From: Trichuris trichiura | Lineage: Eukaryota > Nematoda > Enoplea > Trichinellida > Trichuridae | Reading direction: 5' to 3' | NCBI GenBank assembly: GCA_037903355.1 | Contig: JBAJFE010000058.1 | Span: forward strand, 62,001 to 126,000 | Length of the DNA stretch: 64,000 nt | Shown: positions 22,101 to 31,881 of the stretch, one piece after another | Layout of the letters: the number at the start of each line of letters is the position of its first letter | Position numbering within the stretch: the first letter of the stretch is position 1 | The notes under the pieces: generated by a model | Databases searched by the model: none | What the model was told of the DNA's origin: nothing | Seen by the model: the letters and a program-made list of their open reading frames with translations, nothing else | Translations under genes and position numbers: made by a program

Positions 22101-25100
22101 CTCTGGCAGAACTATCTCTAGAGCAGGAGGGCTCTCAAGGAACCTTCATAAGAAGGGTCTTTCTTAACTCACCCTCACCAGAAAAGGTGGCAACTTCAAA
22201 GGAGGTTAAATAGGGGTGGAGGGCGCAATGGAACGATGGCATTTTTCTTAGCTCAACTCCCCCAGAAGTGGAGGCGGCAAATTCAGAAGCATTATGGGCT
22301 GCTGTAGAAAACTTCTTTATTGCGTTTCCATCATCTTATCTAGAGGAATGCGGCTTCAGCGCGGTTACGGAGCTGTTAAGCAGCAAGAGAAGTCAGCTAG
22401 ATATAGTGAATCGAGGCGACCTTAGACTATGGTGATAAAGATGCAGCCAAACATAGATAACTTGCTCGTACTGCATCAAGCACACCCATCACACTGAGTG
22501 ATTTCCGTTCATGCGCAGTCGCAAACTTGCGTTATAGTTTCTTTTGCTTTTTTTTTGCTTAAGCGTTTTCACTTCAATCTGGTTTGTTGTCACTACAATT
22601 CTGTTTGGTGTGGGTAAAAAGACAAATAGACGGACATTGTTTTTTTCGGGAAAGGCTAATGAATGCTTCTTGTTTACGTGACTTTATGTTCCGAAAAATG
22701 TGAGAGGAGATAGGAAAGGCAAGCAGAAATTTTCCCATCATAAAATGGTTGGTGGAAAAGCAGGAGTGGTATAGTACGTCTACCACGTGACGAAGAGTAA
22801 AGTCTTTTCTGCAAACTTTTCTTTTGAGTAGTGGTATTGCAAAGATTTTCCCACCGGGGGCGACGGAGGGAAGAGTTTGAAAGCCTAATGACCTCCGGGC
22901 TACGCCACGTCCTACCTTCCAGGCAATCAGCGGACCCAAAATTGACCAATCAGAAGTGGGAGGCACTAGCGCTCCGGAACGTTCACAGGGGGCGACGGAG
23001 CGAAAAGTTTGAAAACCCATGACGTAGACTAACTACGTTTTTTCGTTTGCTGGTATTTTCATTTTGTCCGTATGAAGAATTGATCTGAGGTCGAGGAAAC
23101 TCCTGAAAAACTGTTTTTCTAACCGGATAATATTTTCGCCTTGTCCTACCACATAGGGAATAACTAAACATGGATTGTGCGAAGTATTTGCTTGGGTAAC
23201 TCACGTTTGCGGAGCTTGTACTTGAACACTTGGTCAATAAAAGATTTAGGGTAACCGTTTTTGTAGATCTTTCTAATATAGTTACCGGTAAGTTCATTGT
23301 TATAAACAAGTGTTTATGTGACCACGACGGTCACGAGACAGATCGCTAGGCAGGTCACCGAAGTTGACCGTGTCCAAAATGACCAATGATTTACCTCAGG
23401 AATTAGGACAGCTCGTGATAAACAGACAATTATGCTGTAACCCACGTGTTTACTACTCAGAGAAACGCTACATAAAGCAGTCATTGCTAGTGGTGGCACT
23501 CGTGTGAATACTGCGTTGGTGTCGTGCTGTTGCGTCTTTCTCTTTCGTAGTTCGTTTCGTCGTGTATTGATTGGAACATCGAATAAATTCTTTTCTGACT
23601 ATGCATGGAAAGTAACTCCGCAATTACATTCTGACTGGAGATATTCAAGATCGCACAAGTTGATTGCTCTGTCAATCATTCCTGATAGAATTCCTCGCAT
23701 TGCCGAACGTGGGTGACGCGATGGGAAAGTGAGAAATTGGTCTGTGCGTGTTGGTTTCCTGTAAACTCTGGTTAAAGTCCTTGATTTGTGCGAATAATCA
23801 TGGCGTTCAGAAAGGGAAAGGTTTTATTTTCTTCTTTTTCCATTGTGAAAACAATTTGGTTTGTGCGGATGCTGTTAAGGAAGTGTAAAAATTGTTCTTC
23901 TTTTCCATTTTTATAATTACGAAAATGTCATCTACGTACCTTTTGAAAAGGCGTGGAGTCATTTGTCTATCTACGGTTTCAAACATCTGTCTTTCAAAAC
24001 TTTCCATGAAAATTTCTGCTAGGACAGGGGATAATGAGCTGCCCATAGGGACTCCGCTGGATTGTTTGTAGAACTTATTATTAATTTGTTCTTCTAAAAA
24101 TTTTTTCGCGGAATTTTTAGCCCGTTTATTTCAAAAACGTTTTTACGAAGCTTTCGGGCATCGCCGTGGCCCGTCATCAGCGTAATTGTGCTGCTCGTCG
24201 GGTCGGCCTTTATGGTTGCAAGCCACTCCATCCGGCCAACTTTGGCAGAGACCTCCGCCGACAGCTCTGCCTTGAGCCGTCAGGTTTCGGTCCCGCCTAG
24301 TCAGTCAGACGGTGCAGGGAGCGTCCAACCGACTTTCCGCGACGGCGGCACATTAACAAAAGAGGACCAACGGGCAAACAAACGACGTATACCCGTCTGT
24401 TTTAAATTCTGTTCTTTCCCGCGGGCTCGCCTTCTTTCTTCTGCACCCCTCGTTGTCCTCTTCCCCTTTTCTCTTCTTTTCTTTTTCTTCGGTGCCCGCG
24501 CACACCCGATTTGTTTTCTTTTTTTTCGTAACGGGTTTTTTATTTGTTCTTCTAAAATTTTTTAAAATCTAGAACAAAAACGTTTTTACGAAGCTTTCTG
24601 GCCACGGCGAGCAAATTAGTGTGATCGATATTTTGCAGTAGACTAACCAAAAATTTTTTCGACTTAAGCGCAGTCATTCCGGTTATATGCTATTGCTGCC
24701 AGCCAGTAAGATTGTTTTATTTGCATACGACGCACGCTACAGGGCTCAAAGATAGAACAATCGAAGTATGATGCTTAGGTTTATACAGTGAAAGTCTAGT
24801 GCCCAAGTGCCAAGAATAATCAAGTTCATGAATACAGTCTTCCATCTTCATTTACGTTCCTTGACGATTGGATCGTCAACATCATCCTTGCACGTTTTAA
24901 CTGCTGTAAACATTGTTTTTCTGACCTGTGCTCCGGGAAAGTAGTGCTCAATGCACAAACATATCACTGAGAAACGGTTTCTCAAAATGTGGACTTGCTT
25001 AAAACGCAGTAATTTAGAATGGGTGAATGTGTTCAAAGGCAGCCTAATGGTCTAGTCTTATAGTTACCCGCTTAGTTATAGCAAAATGTTTTCAACGGCG

Positions 25101-26439
25101 GTCTCGTTACGCGCTTACGCTTTTCCTATTCATTTCAGTTGAACAGCTAACAATTTATGGAGAAGTTATTTCAAGCATGCGTCTCTTAGATGACAGAGTG
25201 TTTTATGTTACACTGGACGACGTGGCAATAAATGTATATGTAAAGCTAACAAAATTGCCCTCTGGTCAAATGCACGCCGAAATCAGCGGTTGCAATTTTT
25301 ACCTTGGAGACGTGTCAGTGCAAACCAAACATTCGAACAAACACCGTTTTTCATACTCTAGAATAGCTGAGCGCAAGCTCAGAACCGAATTGGAAAATGG
25401 AATGTGTGAAAAAATTATTCAGAAAGGGGGTAAGGCTATGAATGCATTCTTGGGAAAATATCCGACAAAGGTGCACGTGTCTGAATTCTTACCTAGAAGG
25501 CACAGAAGTAAATCTGGTGTTAAAAATCGTGCCAGCGACAGTGTACATAAATCAACAAATTCGTTGGCAATTTTTGGTAGGAACACGAATACGCTTAGAA
25601 ACGTAGTCATTGATACTAGTTTACTCTCGGACCCAAAGGTAGTCAACGCTGGTCTGCTGCAGTTTGACGTTCGTGGAAATGCGATATGGATGGGGCGCAA
25701 TCCAGCTCCGTTCTATCCTCCACCGATTAGGCCAATTTCTCGCCCTTCTAACGACTCTATGTTGGTTATTTATATCTCTGAGAGTGTGCCTAATGCGCTG
25801 CTGCATCATTTGCACAAGCATGGAATATTGAAACTACGTATAGATAAAAACAGCAAAATGGAACTTAGTTCCTTACTGAAAAATGACTGTCAAGGCTGGT
25901 TCTGCCTGAACTCTTTTCTACCCCAGTTTCATACCATGTACCCCTCTAAACTTCCTGTTATCTATCTGACCACTCGTTCGGCACCAGTGGTTCACATCGA
26001 TCCTAGGATGGTAACCGTCGAAATCGACGCACGTATATCCTTAAATGCAGAAGATGAAGACAGATCAAATAATGTTACAGCGGAAGTCTTAACTTTAGAC
26101 ATTAAAGCATTTGCTAGCGTGGTGCCCTACATTCAGGGCAATCGGTTGAAAGCTAAAGTTTTGTCAGCGACAATGAAAACGACTACGCAGCGTGACATGC
26201 TAAAAGTTGATCCAAACAAGGTAGAGGTTCTGGTCGACATTTTAAGGAAATCGTTCGAAGACAGTGTTCAGAATATTGGAAAAAGCGGAATAGAACTACC
26301 CCGATCCTCTATATTCGCTATACGAAGTGGACGCGCATATCTGTTAGACAAAGCGATTGAGTTCGATTTTGTTCTCACGTTCAACGAGAAAGTTCTATTG
26401 GAAAAGCTAAACGGCCTCTTTGGAGGATTAATGTCTTAA
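9773..26439 (+). CDS. BPI/LBP/CETP-family secreted lipid-binding protein (two exons)
   Basis: Join 9773-10190 and 25139-26439; 1719 nt, 572 aa. The splice is CAAG/GTAACA at 10190/10191 and TTTCAG/TT at 25138/25139, phase 1 on both sides, giving codon GTT at residue 140. The product starts with a signal peptide (MQIFCDAIILWFITNVVVAQS). It has a basic Ser/Arg/Tyr stretch, then the N-terminal barrel opening NPGLIIQIAQSMMNEM. Cys191 and Cys229 sit where family members form the conserved barrel disulfide (38 residues apart, 40 in human BPI). A Pro-rich linker (PAPFYPPPIRPIS, about 328-340) joins the two barrels. The length is somewhat above the usual 450-500 aa because of the N-terminal extension. 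Family proteins bind lipids or lipopolysaccharide outside the cell; the ligand cannot be told from sequence. The alignment across the splice is gap-free against BPI, so no extra exon is needed. Confidence 0.88.
10191..11568. other. 5' part of the BPI intron, unassigned
   Basis: 10191-10730 is AT-rich and repeat-poor. 10740-11500 is more GC-rich with short minus-strand frames. One contains LVCLRCKQQW, faintly like a zinc-binding Merlin N-terminus, but this is too weak to call. Confidence 0.3.
12173..13079 (+). pseudogene. Tigger/CENP-B-like transposase pseudogene
   Basis: ATG 12173 opens MAERKESR, then a TAG stop, then the CENP-B-type helix-turn-helix (SALNEKVDLIHFLE). Next comes a second DNA-binding part (WFKQMRAADAWIFGPM, then ESSGWLEKFKIRH) and the DDE domain. 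The first Asp is in FNTDECGLFF and the second in ILLIVDNCPSHP. A frameshift near 12800 moves the frame. The third catalytic region is missing because a hAT element begins at 13090. It is non-functional. Confidence 0.8.
13090..15725 (-). mobile_element. hAT family B copy 1, right end missing
   Basis: The left end CATAGGTTCTCGAACTT at 13090 matches the family B terminus seen at 28803, 21996 and 43522. Similarity to the second copy (28803-31450) continues to about 15725 and then stops abruptly. The matching GAGAACCTATG end was not found here, so the terminal part is deleted or replaced. Confidence 0.7.
13779..15285 (-). pseudogene. hAT family B transposase pseudogene, copy 1
   Basis: Minus strand, N to C: SNESMKPSRLQDHINRVHPD (end of a BED-type zinc finger), the long helical and RNase-H-like region (SPTKIIGRISLSNDTVQRR, SFQLDELILPNNEAI), AVATNGAQSMVDCYHGFF, and after frameshifts the C-terminal dimerisation part (FWLQYEVRELYPLLWAAVEN). 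It resembles the ZBED5/SCAND3/FAM200-like hAT group. Several frameshifts and stops occur, and the N-terminal zinc ligands upstream are in another frame. Confidence 0.75.
16282..17450 (-). pseudogene. Tigger-family C-terminal remnant and unassigned flank
   Basis: A minus-strand frame (17405-17007) reads KLFNAEAEEISNEDLIDLEEEQ and then a basic tail. This acidic 'NEDL.DLE' block is typical of the C-terminus of Tigger transposases. No catalytic domain or ends are visible. 16300-17000 has no recognisable feature. Confidence 0.5.
20220..20710 (-). pseudogene. Merlin transposase N-terminal remnant
   Basis: Minus-strand frames give a Ser/Thr/Pro-rich leader (GSSDNVPSTSKGRA) and then FLRGKGLLHSERICPCCGQGM...HCYKLSCRRKFSVRSGTWFGGK. 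This is the zinc-ribbon start (CPCC ... C) of Merlin/IS1595-type transposases, ending at the same intron position as in the other copies. The DDE domain is absent here. Confidence 0.7.
20701..21246. repeat. Tandem duplication, 273 bp unit
   Basis: Two adjacent copies start at 20701 and 20974 (both CAGACATAACGCA...), period 273 bp, moderately diverged. They belong to the untranslated 5' region of Merlin elements. Confidence 0.8.
21725..21998 (-). pseudogene. PLE GIY-YIG endonuclease, N-terminal part
   Basis: MVYAIECTCSGVYIRETGST matches the GIY-YIG opening (VYxIxCxC...YIGET), here with Arg where Gly is usual. RRFNEHIKKL follows (the conserved Arg/His/Glu region), then TEKAIHACTV. It stops where the TA-flanked element begins and resumes at 17665. 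It closely resembles the fragment at 47690-48056. Confidence 0.75.
21996..23021. mobile_element. hAT family B MITE
   Basis: It starts CATAGGTTCTCAAAGTGGG and ends AGTTTGAAAACCCATG. The flanking 8-mers GCGTAGAC (21988-21995) and ACGTAGAC (23022-23029) match at 7 of 8, as expected for hAT. Inside it keeps a piece of the transposase C-terminus (ALWAAVENFFIAF, near 22290-22330), so it is an internal deletion of the family B element. It lies inside the PLE. Confidence 0.8.
23040..24070 (-). pseudogene. PLE reverse transcriptase remnant
   Basis: The frame at 24046-23807 reads MGSSLSPVLAEIFMESFERQ and then FKRYVDDIFVI. These are the RT palm motifs, with the YVDD catalytic box. Later parts include ELTGNYIRKIYKNGYPKSFI (thumb and connector region, near 23300-23210). 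The 5' half of RT is missing: the pLTR-like sequence runs straight into FYKQSSGVPMGSS. Stops and frameshifts are frequent. Confidence 0.75.
24085..24620 (-). repeat. PLE terminal (pLTR-like) unit with hammerhead motif
   Basis: On the minus strand, a truncated motif half (GGCCAGAAAGCTTCG near 24605) is followed by an A/G-rich tract and GC-rich sequence. Then comes a complete motif (24185-24143), and after it the same downstream sequence (TTCGTAAAAACGTTTTTG...) again. The GC-rich part is the reverse-complement relative of 7430-7690 in the 734 bp element. This tandem terminal arrangement is known for PLEs. Confidence 0.65.
24143..24185 (-). ncRNA. Candidate hammerhead ribozyme (best copy)
   Basis: Minus strand: TTACG, CTGATGA, stem II CGGGC with GCCCG and a 9-10 nt loop, GAAA, GCTT, CGTAA. 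Stem I TTACG/CGTAA is a perfect 5 bp. The predicted cleavage position is after GCTT (H17 = T). Stem III would be only A-U and G-C (AGCT), so activity would probably need two motifs together. The C directly after CTGATGA is extra relative to the textbook core, or else pairs with the G of GAAA. Confidence 0.6.
24621..25138 (+). other. 3' end of the BPI intron
   Basis: No repeat is recognised. It ends with a pyrimidine-rich TTTTCCTATTCATTTCAG acceptor before exon 2. Confidence 0.6.
25139..26439 (+). CDS. BPI-family gene, exon 2 (rest of barrel 1, linker, barrel 2)
   Basis: Encodes residues 140-572 in one uninterrupted frame. The Met at 25177 is internal: 38 upstream bases to the TTTCAG acceptor add VEQLTIYGEVISS, which aligns with family members. 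The exon holds both barrel cysteines, the Pro-rich linker and the C-terminal barrel ending LLEKLNGLFGGLMS. It has no stop or frameshift, in sharp contrast to all the transposon frames around it. Confidence 0.9.
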
Positions 26440-26591
26440 GTCGACAAAGCGTGGCATTGGCCTTCCTTAAACGCATTCGCAAAAAGGAAAGAAAAGTGAA
26501 AATCAAATCAATCTCCATAAATAGATTTCTATTTCTCGACTGGGTTACACTGTTCTTCATATTGACTTCCAGATGATAACATGGCAAAGTA

Positions 26592-26597
26592 AATAAA
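26592..26597 (+). promoter_or_regulatory. Candidate polyadenylation signal of the BPI-family gene
   Basis: AATAAA lies 153 nt after the stop codon at 26439. It is the first canonical signal downstream. Confidence 0.5.
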
Positions 26598-27200
26598 TTT
26601 ATTAAGCATTCAATTCTAATGTAGTACAGATTAATGTTAAAATACCCTGCTGAAAACTCCCTTTATAATGAATTTGGCAGTCATATTTCTTGTATGTTGT
26701 TTTGTACCTTCTATTGTAAAAACTGAAGCTGTTGTTCCGTAACCTTGTAATCGCGCTTAAACAAGCCCTAAAGAAGATGCTGCCGTACCCAGGGGCCTTG
26801 GAAACAAAGGGAACAATTAGAGGTACCGGTAGGCCAAAACGGGAAACAAGCCCGTTTGAAAAACTATGACAATATTACAGAGGAATGCTAGCGGTTAATG
26901 AGCAACTCGTATTGAATTGGCCACTGGATGTGCCTTGAAAATCAGAAAATGGCTATTGATTCCAACTCACGTGCCCACATTGCAAACAGAAGTTTCTCAC
27001 TTCTTTTTCCGTCTTTCTCATATTCAATTGGGTGTGTTTTCAAAGTCGTTACAGATTCCCAGGAGAAGTACAGAAACTGATTGCAAATAGTAAATCGAGC
27101 GACCTAAGGCTGCGGCTTGATGATACAAAGCTAGACGCAAAAAATGCTTTTATTTCATCGTTTTTCTAGTGCCTACAGTACAACTGAGCGGACTGGTTTA
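26598..27200. other. Intergenic, unassigned
   Basis: AT-rich sequence downstream of the BPI-family gene. No coding region or repeat is recognised. Confidence 0.4.
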
Positions 27201-27214
27201 TTCGGGTCTTTATC

Positions 27215-28802
27215 CTCAGAACCCGACACCGGCAACTTCAAAGGGTAATGCGTTGCGGTGATGCGTAGTGAAGTGGGATTAACGGAACAAAGGGAGGGAG
27301 GTTCACTGCGCGAGGCTGAAAGCATGCAGAGCAGTTGGAACGGGGAGCACAATGGCGCACCAGTTAACACATTCGGTGGATCTCCTTTGATAGTGGCCCG
27401 CCACTATCGGCACGCGGCAATATCAAAGCGTAATCCCTGTTTCGAATGCGTAATGAAGTGTTAATAGCGTTGCACCTGCAAGGTTATTTTCGTTCGCGAT
27501 ACTGAACACTTGCTGAGCAGCCGGCACGGCAGCACAATGGAAGTGTCACTGATGTGACCACTGACCCGTAGGAAGTTCCAGCGCTCAATGAAGTGTTAAT
27601 AGCGAAACAACGGGGCAGTTATTTTCTCTCGCGTTACGTGTGCACTAATGGAAGTATCAGTGATGCAGCTACTGATGCATACAAAAGAGTGAGTATTAGG
27701 GAAATTAGCAGCTGCGCGTCGTTGCGAGATACTGGAAATACAATTGGTTGCGCAGCGGTTAACGCTAAGGCGTCTGTTTGCAATCGAATAACAGCAAGTG
27801 AAGGTCAAGGATCTTAGCCGCGTCGTGCTACGGTAAATTGTGCACATCTCATTCTGAAACATGTCCATGGAAGCGAGCAGTGACGATTTGCCTACCACAA
27901 GCCAAGGAAGTGAAACTGTACCGAGCGCTACCCAAGTAAAGTCAAGGAGGAAACAACAGAAAAGGATTCAAAGAAACATCATCTGGTTGCTGCATTTAGT
28001 GCCAGACGAGAAAGCGGCGGCCCAGTTCCTGCGCAACAAGGGACTGCTGCACAGCGAACGCTTATGCCCGTCTTGTGGACACGCGATGTGCCTGGGGCGC
28101 GGCGGCTTGGCCTGGCGCTGTCACAGACGGACCTGCCACAAGGAACTGTCGGTACGCACAGGCACATGGTTCGACAGTAAGTGCATCTAGTGCAATGGCC
28201 GTTTTGTAACGATGCAGCCTGTTCTTTGCAGTACCTCGCGAAAGGATTAAGCTGCAGAAAGCGGTCCAGGTGTTGTACCACTGGAGTCGCGGGTACACAA
28301 CGATGAAGTTCAGCGAGGTTGAGCTCGGTTAGTGATCCGCTGGACTTCTAGTGTACCTATAGGAACTATGTGTTCTTCAGGCCTATGTAACAGTACTGCA
28401 GTGCGTTGGTGCAGGTACCTGCGGCAACTTACAGCCGACGCGCTCGCCGAAGCACCCGTGCAACTTGGTGGACCTGGGATGACGGTCGAGCTAGACGAGT
28501 CGCTGTTCTCCTGGAGGTAAGTACAATCGAAGGAGAAGGTATCCAGGGCAGTGGCTTTTCGCCGGTGTATGCCGGAACACTGGCTTAGCCCATGTGGAAA
28601 CCGTGGAGAACCGCTCGTCTGACACTTTGTTGCCCGTTATCCAGTCGCATGTGAGGCCTGCGTCCGCAGTGATGACGGACGAATGGCGTGCATACCGGTG
28701 TCTGGGCCGTAAGGGATACCAACACTCTCGAGTGAATCACTCGCAGAATTTCGGAGACCCAGACACTGGCGCGCATACACAGACCGTCGAATCGCTGTGG
28801 GC
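27215..28802 (+). mobile_element. Merlin transposon, copy with DDE domain, cut by hAT B
   Basis: The 5' part (27215-27860) shares GGCAATATCAAAG... and GTTATTTTCG... blocks with 17900-18200. Transposase frames follow (27861-28800), and a hAT element begins at 28803, inside the last catalytic block. Confidence 0.7.
27861..28802 (+). pseudogene. Merlin (IS1595-like DDE) transposase pseudogene with introns
   Basis: ATG 27861 gives MSMEASSDDLPTTSQ and a basic stretch. The zinc-ribbon follows (FLRNKGLLHSERLCPSCGHAM, then RCHRRTCHKELSVRTGTWFDS). A likely intron comes next (GTAAGT near 28171 to TTTGCAG at about 28231), then RERIKLQKAVQVLYHWSRGYT. A second possible intron ends TTCTTCAG near 28380. 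The DDE region is AEAPVQLGGPGMTVELDESLFSW (first Asp), then after a +1 shift QWLFAGVCRNTG, ASAVMTDEWRAYRCL (second Asp) and AHTQTVESLW (Glu). This is the closest to a full Merlin protein in the window. The hAT at 28803 removes its end. Confidence 0.75.
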
Positions 28803-31800
28803 CATAGGTTCTCAAACTTTTTGCTCTATCGCCCCCCTGTGAACGTTCCTGACCGCTACTGCCCCCCAATTCTGATTGGTCAATTTTGATCGCGCTGATT
28901 GGCTGGAAGGTTGGACGTGGCATAGTCGGGAGGTTAGTAGGTTCTCAAACATTTCCCCCCGTCGCTCCCGATGGAAACATTTTTGCAAAACCGCTACTCG
29001 TGAGAACATTTTCCACAAAAAACTTCAACTCCTCGTCACCTGAAAGGCGTACTATACCACTCCTGCTTTTCCACCAACCACTTCACGATGTGAAAATTTC
29101 TGCCTGCCTTTCACATCTCTTGTCACATTTTTCAGGACATGGAGTCACATATGCAAGAAGCATTCATTAGCCTTTCCTGAAAAAAACAGTCAGTGCGCGT
29201 CTGTTTGTTTTCTTATGTACACCAAAAAGAATTGTAGTGACAAGGAACCAGATTGAAGTGAAAGCGCTTAAGCGAGAAAATACAAAAGAAACTATAACGC
29301 AAGTTTGCGACTGCACATGAACGGACACTACTCAATGTGATGGGTGTGCTTAATGCAGTACGAGCAAGTTGTCTACGTTTGGCTGCATCTTTATCATCAT
29401 CGGTCTAAGGTCGCCTCGATTCACTATGTCCAGCCGACTTCTCTCTTGCTACTTAGAAGCTTTGTAACTGCGCTAAATCCGCAATCTGCTAAATAAAACA
29501 ATGGAAACGCAATAAGGATGTTTTCTACAGCAGCCCATAACAGCGGAAACAGCTTCCTTATTTCGCTCTGTAGCCAAAAGTGCTGATATTCACTTTTCAA
29601 TTTCACTTTCAGCTCTTCATTGCTTTGCAGTTCAGTCAGTTTTCCCTGCAATTCCATCTCCGCTTCACCGACGTTGGACACAGGGTCTATTGCCCACTGT
29701 GGAATTTTCAATTTAAGAATACCACTGAACCGTTCCGTGAAGTCAACGTGCAGCATTTCCAAGTGTTGTCAGTACACTTCAACTTCTTGTTCAGCGATGT
29801 CCTCTTCCTCCTTCAGTGCAGCTAGAAGAGGAAACTGATAGAACTCACTGGCCTGGAAATTTCGTTTGAAAATTGGCAATTTCGCGACGAAAGCAGATAT
29901 AACTCCTTTAGTTTTAATCAGGTTTAAGTCACTGCCTTGGAGCTGCAAGTTTATTGCATTGAATTTGTAGTATATGTCTACCAGATACGCGATGTCCTTC
30001 TTGTTTTTCTTTAAATGTTCTCGTAGAGAAGGATTCACACATCACAAAAGTTCTAGAACTGTGTCAAAGAGGCTGTAAAAGCGAGTTAAACAAGCACCCT
30101 TCGACAACCAGCGAACTTGAGTGTGAAATAACAGGCGATTGAAGTCTTCATCATTCTGTTCACCAAGCTGTCTGAATAATCCCTCATTCAGCGATTTACT
30201 TTTGATGGTATCAACCGCTGTAAGAGTGATCAGTTTAATCGTTCGCTCAGGCGTCTTGTGGCTAAATGCTGTCGGTGAAGGACGCAATGAACCGCCAGAA
30301 GGCCAGGAACGAGCTGCTTCAAATGTGCAAGAAAGCCGCGGTAGCAGCCCACCATCGACGGTGCTCCATCGCTTGCCACAGCAACTATGTTCGGCATAGG
30401 CATGTTTTTATCCTTGAAACATTTTTCTACAGCAAGGAAATAGGGCTTCTTGTTTGGTATCTGTCTGCAACTGTGTGGCAAACAGCAGTTCCTGTACCAG
30501 GGCTTCATCCATTACGAATGTGACATAACCTATTAATAATGCTTCATTGTTAGGTAAGATCGATTCATCAAGCTGCAAAGAAAAATGCGTTGCTCTCAAG
30601 AAGTCGCATAGAGTGCATTCTACGTCGTTGCTCATTTCGTCAATCCTTCTTTGCACTGTGTCATTACTCAGAGGTATCCTTCCGATTATTTTAGTTGGTG
30701 ACATGTGCAGTACAGTCTGGATAACTTCGCTAATCACGGGAAGCAACAGTGTTTCCCCAATGTTATGTGGCTTTCCAAATTTTGCAATCAGTAATGAAGT
30801 GGTATAAGACGCACGCAGGCCATCTTTATCTTTTTCTGGTGCCGGTGGCAACATACGCGGCAATATGTTCCTTGTACAAAATTTCTGGCGAAGCGACTGA
30901 AAGTAGCTGATGTTCTTGTCACGCATGTCTGGATGTACTCTATTAATGTGGTCGTGTAGCCTCGACGGCTTCACAGATTCGTTCGAAACCACTACCACAA
31001 ATCAAATACAAAGGTAGCCATTTATTCGCAGGTGACTGTGTAAAACCATACTTCAAATAGTCTGAGCTGTACTGCCTGTGTTTCTTTCATACTTCCGTCA
31101 TTGAAAGAAGGCCACGAAATGATGGTTCTTGTCGTTGCTATATTAGAGGGCTGAGAAGTTGCGGCAACGATTCCGTTTATTTGCAGTAAACGGCAAGAAC
31201 AAGAAACAAATATGTATGTATATTCACGAGTATGTCTTGTACAATGGTAAAATGCCGTAAAATGTCGGCGGAACACGGCACACGGAACAGAAACAAAAAT
31301 CCTCCGATGACGAAACAGGAACACGGAAGAACCCAAGCGGGAAGACTCACAGAAAGACTCTGCGCCCAGAAAGTATTAGCTTAAACACAAGGATGAACGA
31401 CTAAGGTGACCACCAGGGTGCGAAAGGAATTTAGCTGACAGGTTGCCTCACCGGATTTTTTTAAATTCGTCTCCGCCAAAATTGGAGGAGGCACTTTCAG
31501 AGGAAGTCAAGTGAGGATTAAGAGCGCAATGGAACAAAGGACCAGTGGACGTGAAGGAATGAAACAGTTGTGCATGGATTGCTGACACGCGGAACACAAT
31601 GGACATACACACTATGTGTAAGCTTGTGCTAGGGCAGAATAGGATAAACTGTAAGCAATCCCCACTTGACCTCCTTTAAAGTCCCCGCCTCTACTTCTGG
31701 CGAGAACGAGTTAAGGAAGGCCCTTCTTACGCTGGTTTTTCTGACAGCCTTTTTGCGCTAGAGACAATTCTGCCAGAATTCCTCTTATGCGATTCTCAAC

Positions 31801-31880
31801 GCCCCTGCATGGGTTTCCCATCGCCCCCTGTGCTTTCTCATCGCCCCCTAGGGGGCGATATCGCCCACTTTGAGAACCTA
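28803..31880 (-). mobile_element. hAT family B copy 2, both ends present
   Basis: The left end CATAGGTTCTCAAACTT is at 28803 and the right end ACTTTGAGAACCTAG at about 31880, with GGGGGCGATATCGCCC just inside. It carries the transposase remnant on the minus strand and a Merlin-type MITE piece at about 31447-31720. The flanking 8-mers do not match convincingly. It inserted into the Merlin copy at 27215-28802. Confidence 0.75.
29424..30998 (-). pseudogene. hAT family B transposase pseudogene, copy 2
   Basis: Minus strand, N to C in frames at 30998-30408, 30508-30230, 30287-30042, 30038-29769 and 29762-29424. They include SNESVKPSRLHDHINRVHPD, SPTKIIGRIPLSNDTVQRR, AVASDGAPSMVGCYRGFL, TQVRWLSKGACLTRFY (hAT signature), KKNKKDIAYLVDIYYKFN and FWLQSEIRKLFPLLWAAVEN. 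Comparing the two copies shows that frameshifts fall at different places. Zinc-finger ligands upstream of 30998 are out of frame. Confidence 0.8.
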
Positions 31881-31881
31881 G

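Larger units (their letters stand above)
17540..24620 (-). mobile_element. Penelope-like element (PLE), interrupted
   Basis: Read on the minus strand: a pLTR-like unit (24620-24085) with a hammerhead candidate, then a 5'-truncated reverse transcriptase (24070-23040), then a GIY-YIG endonuclease. The endonuclease is split by a TA-flanked element (17667-21722), with its first part at 21998-21725 and its last part at 17665-17540 (SSRKLKEALYIRHNVTYNQDQGAEVNE). A hAT family B MITE (21996-23021) sits between the RT and the endonuclease. Order and content (RT then GIY-YIG) are diagnostic for PLEs. All parts carry frameshifts. Confidence 0.8.
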
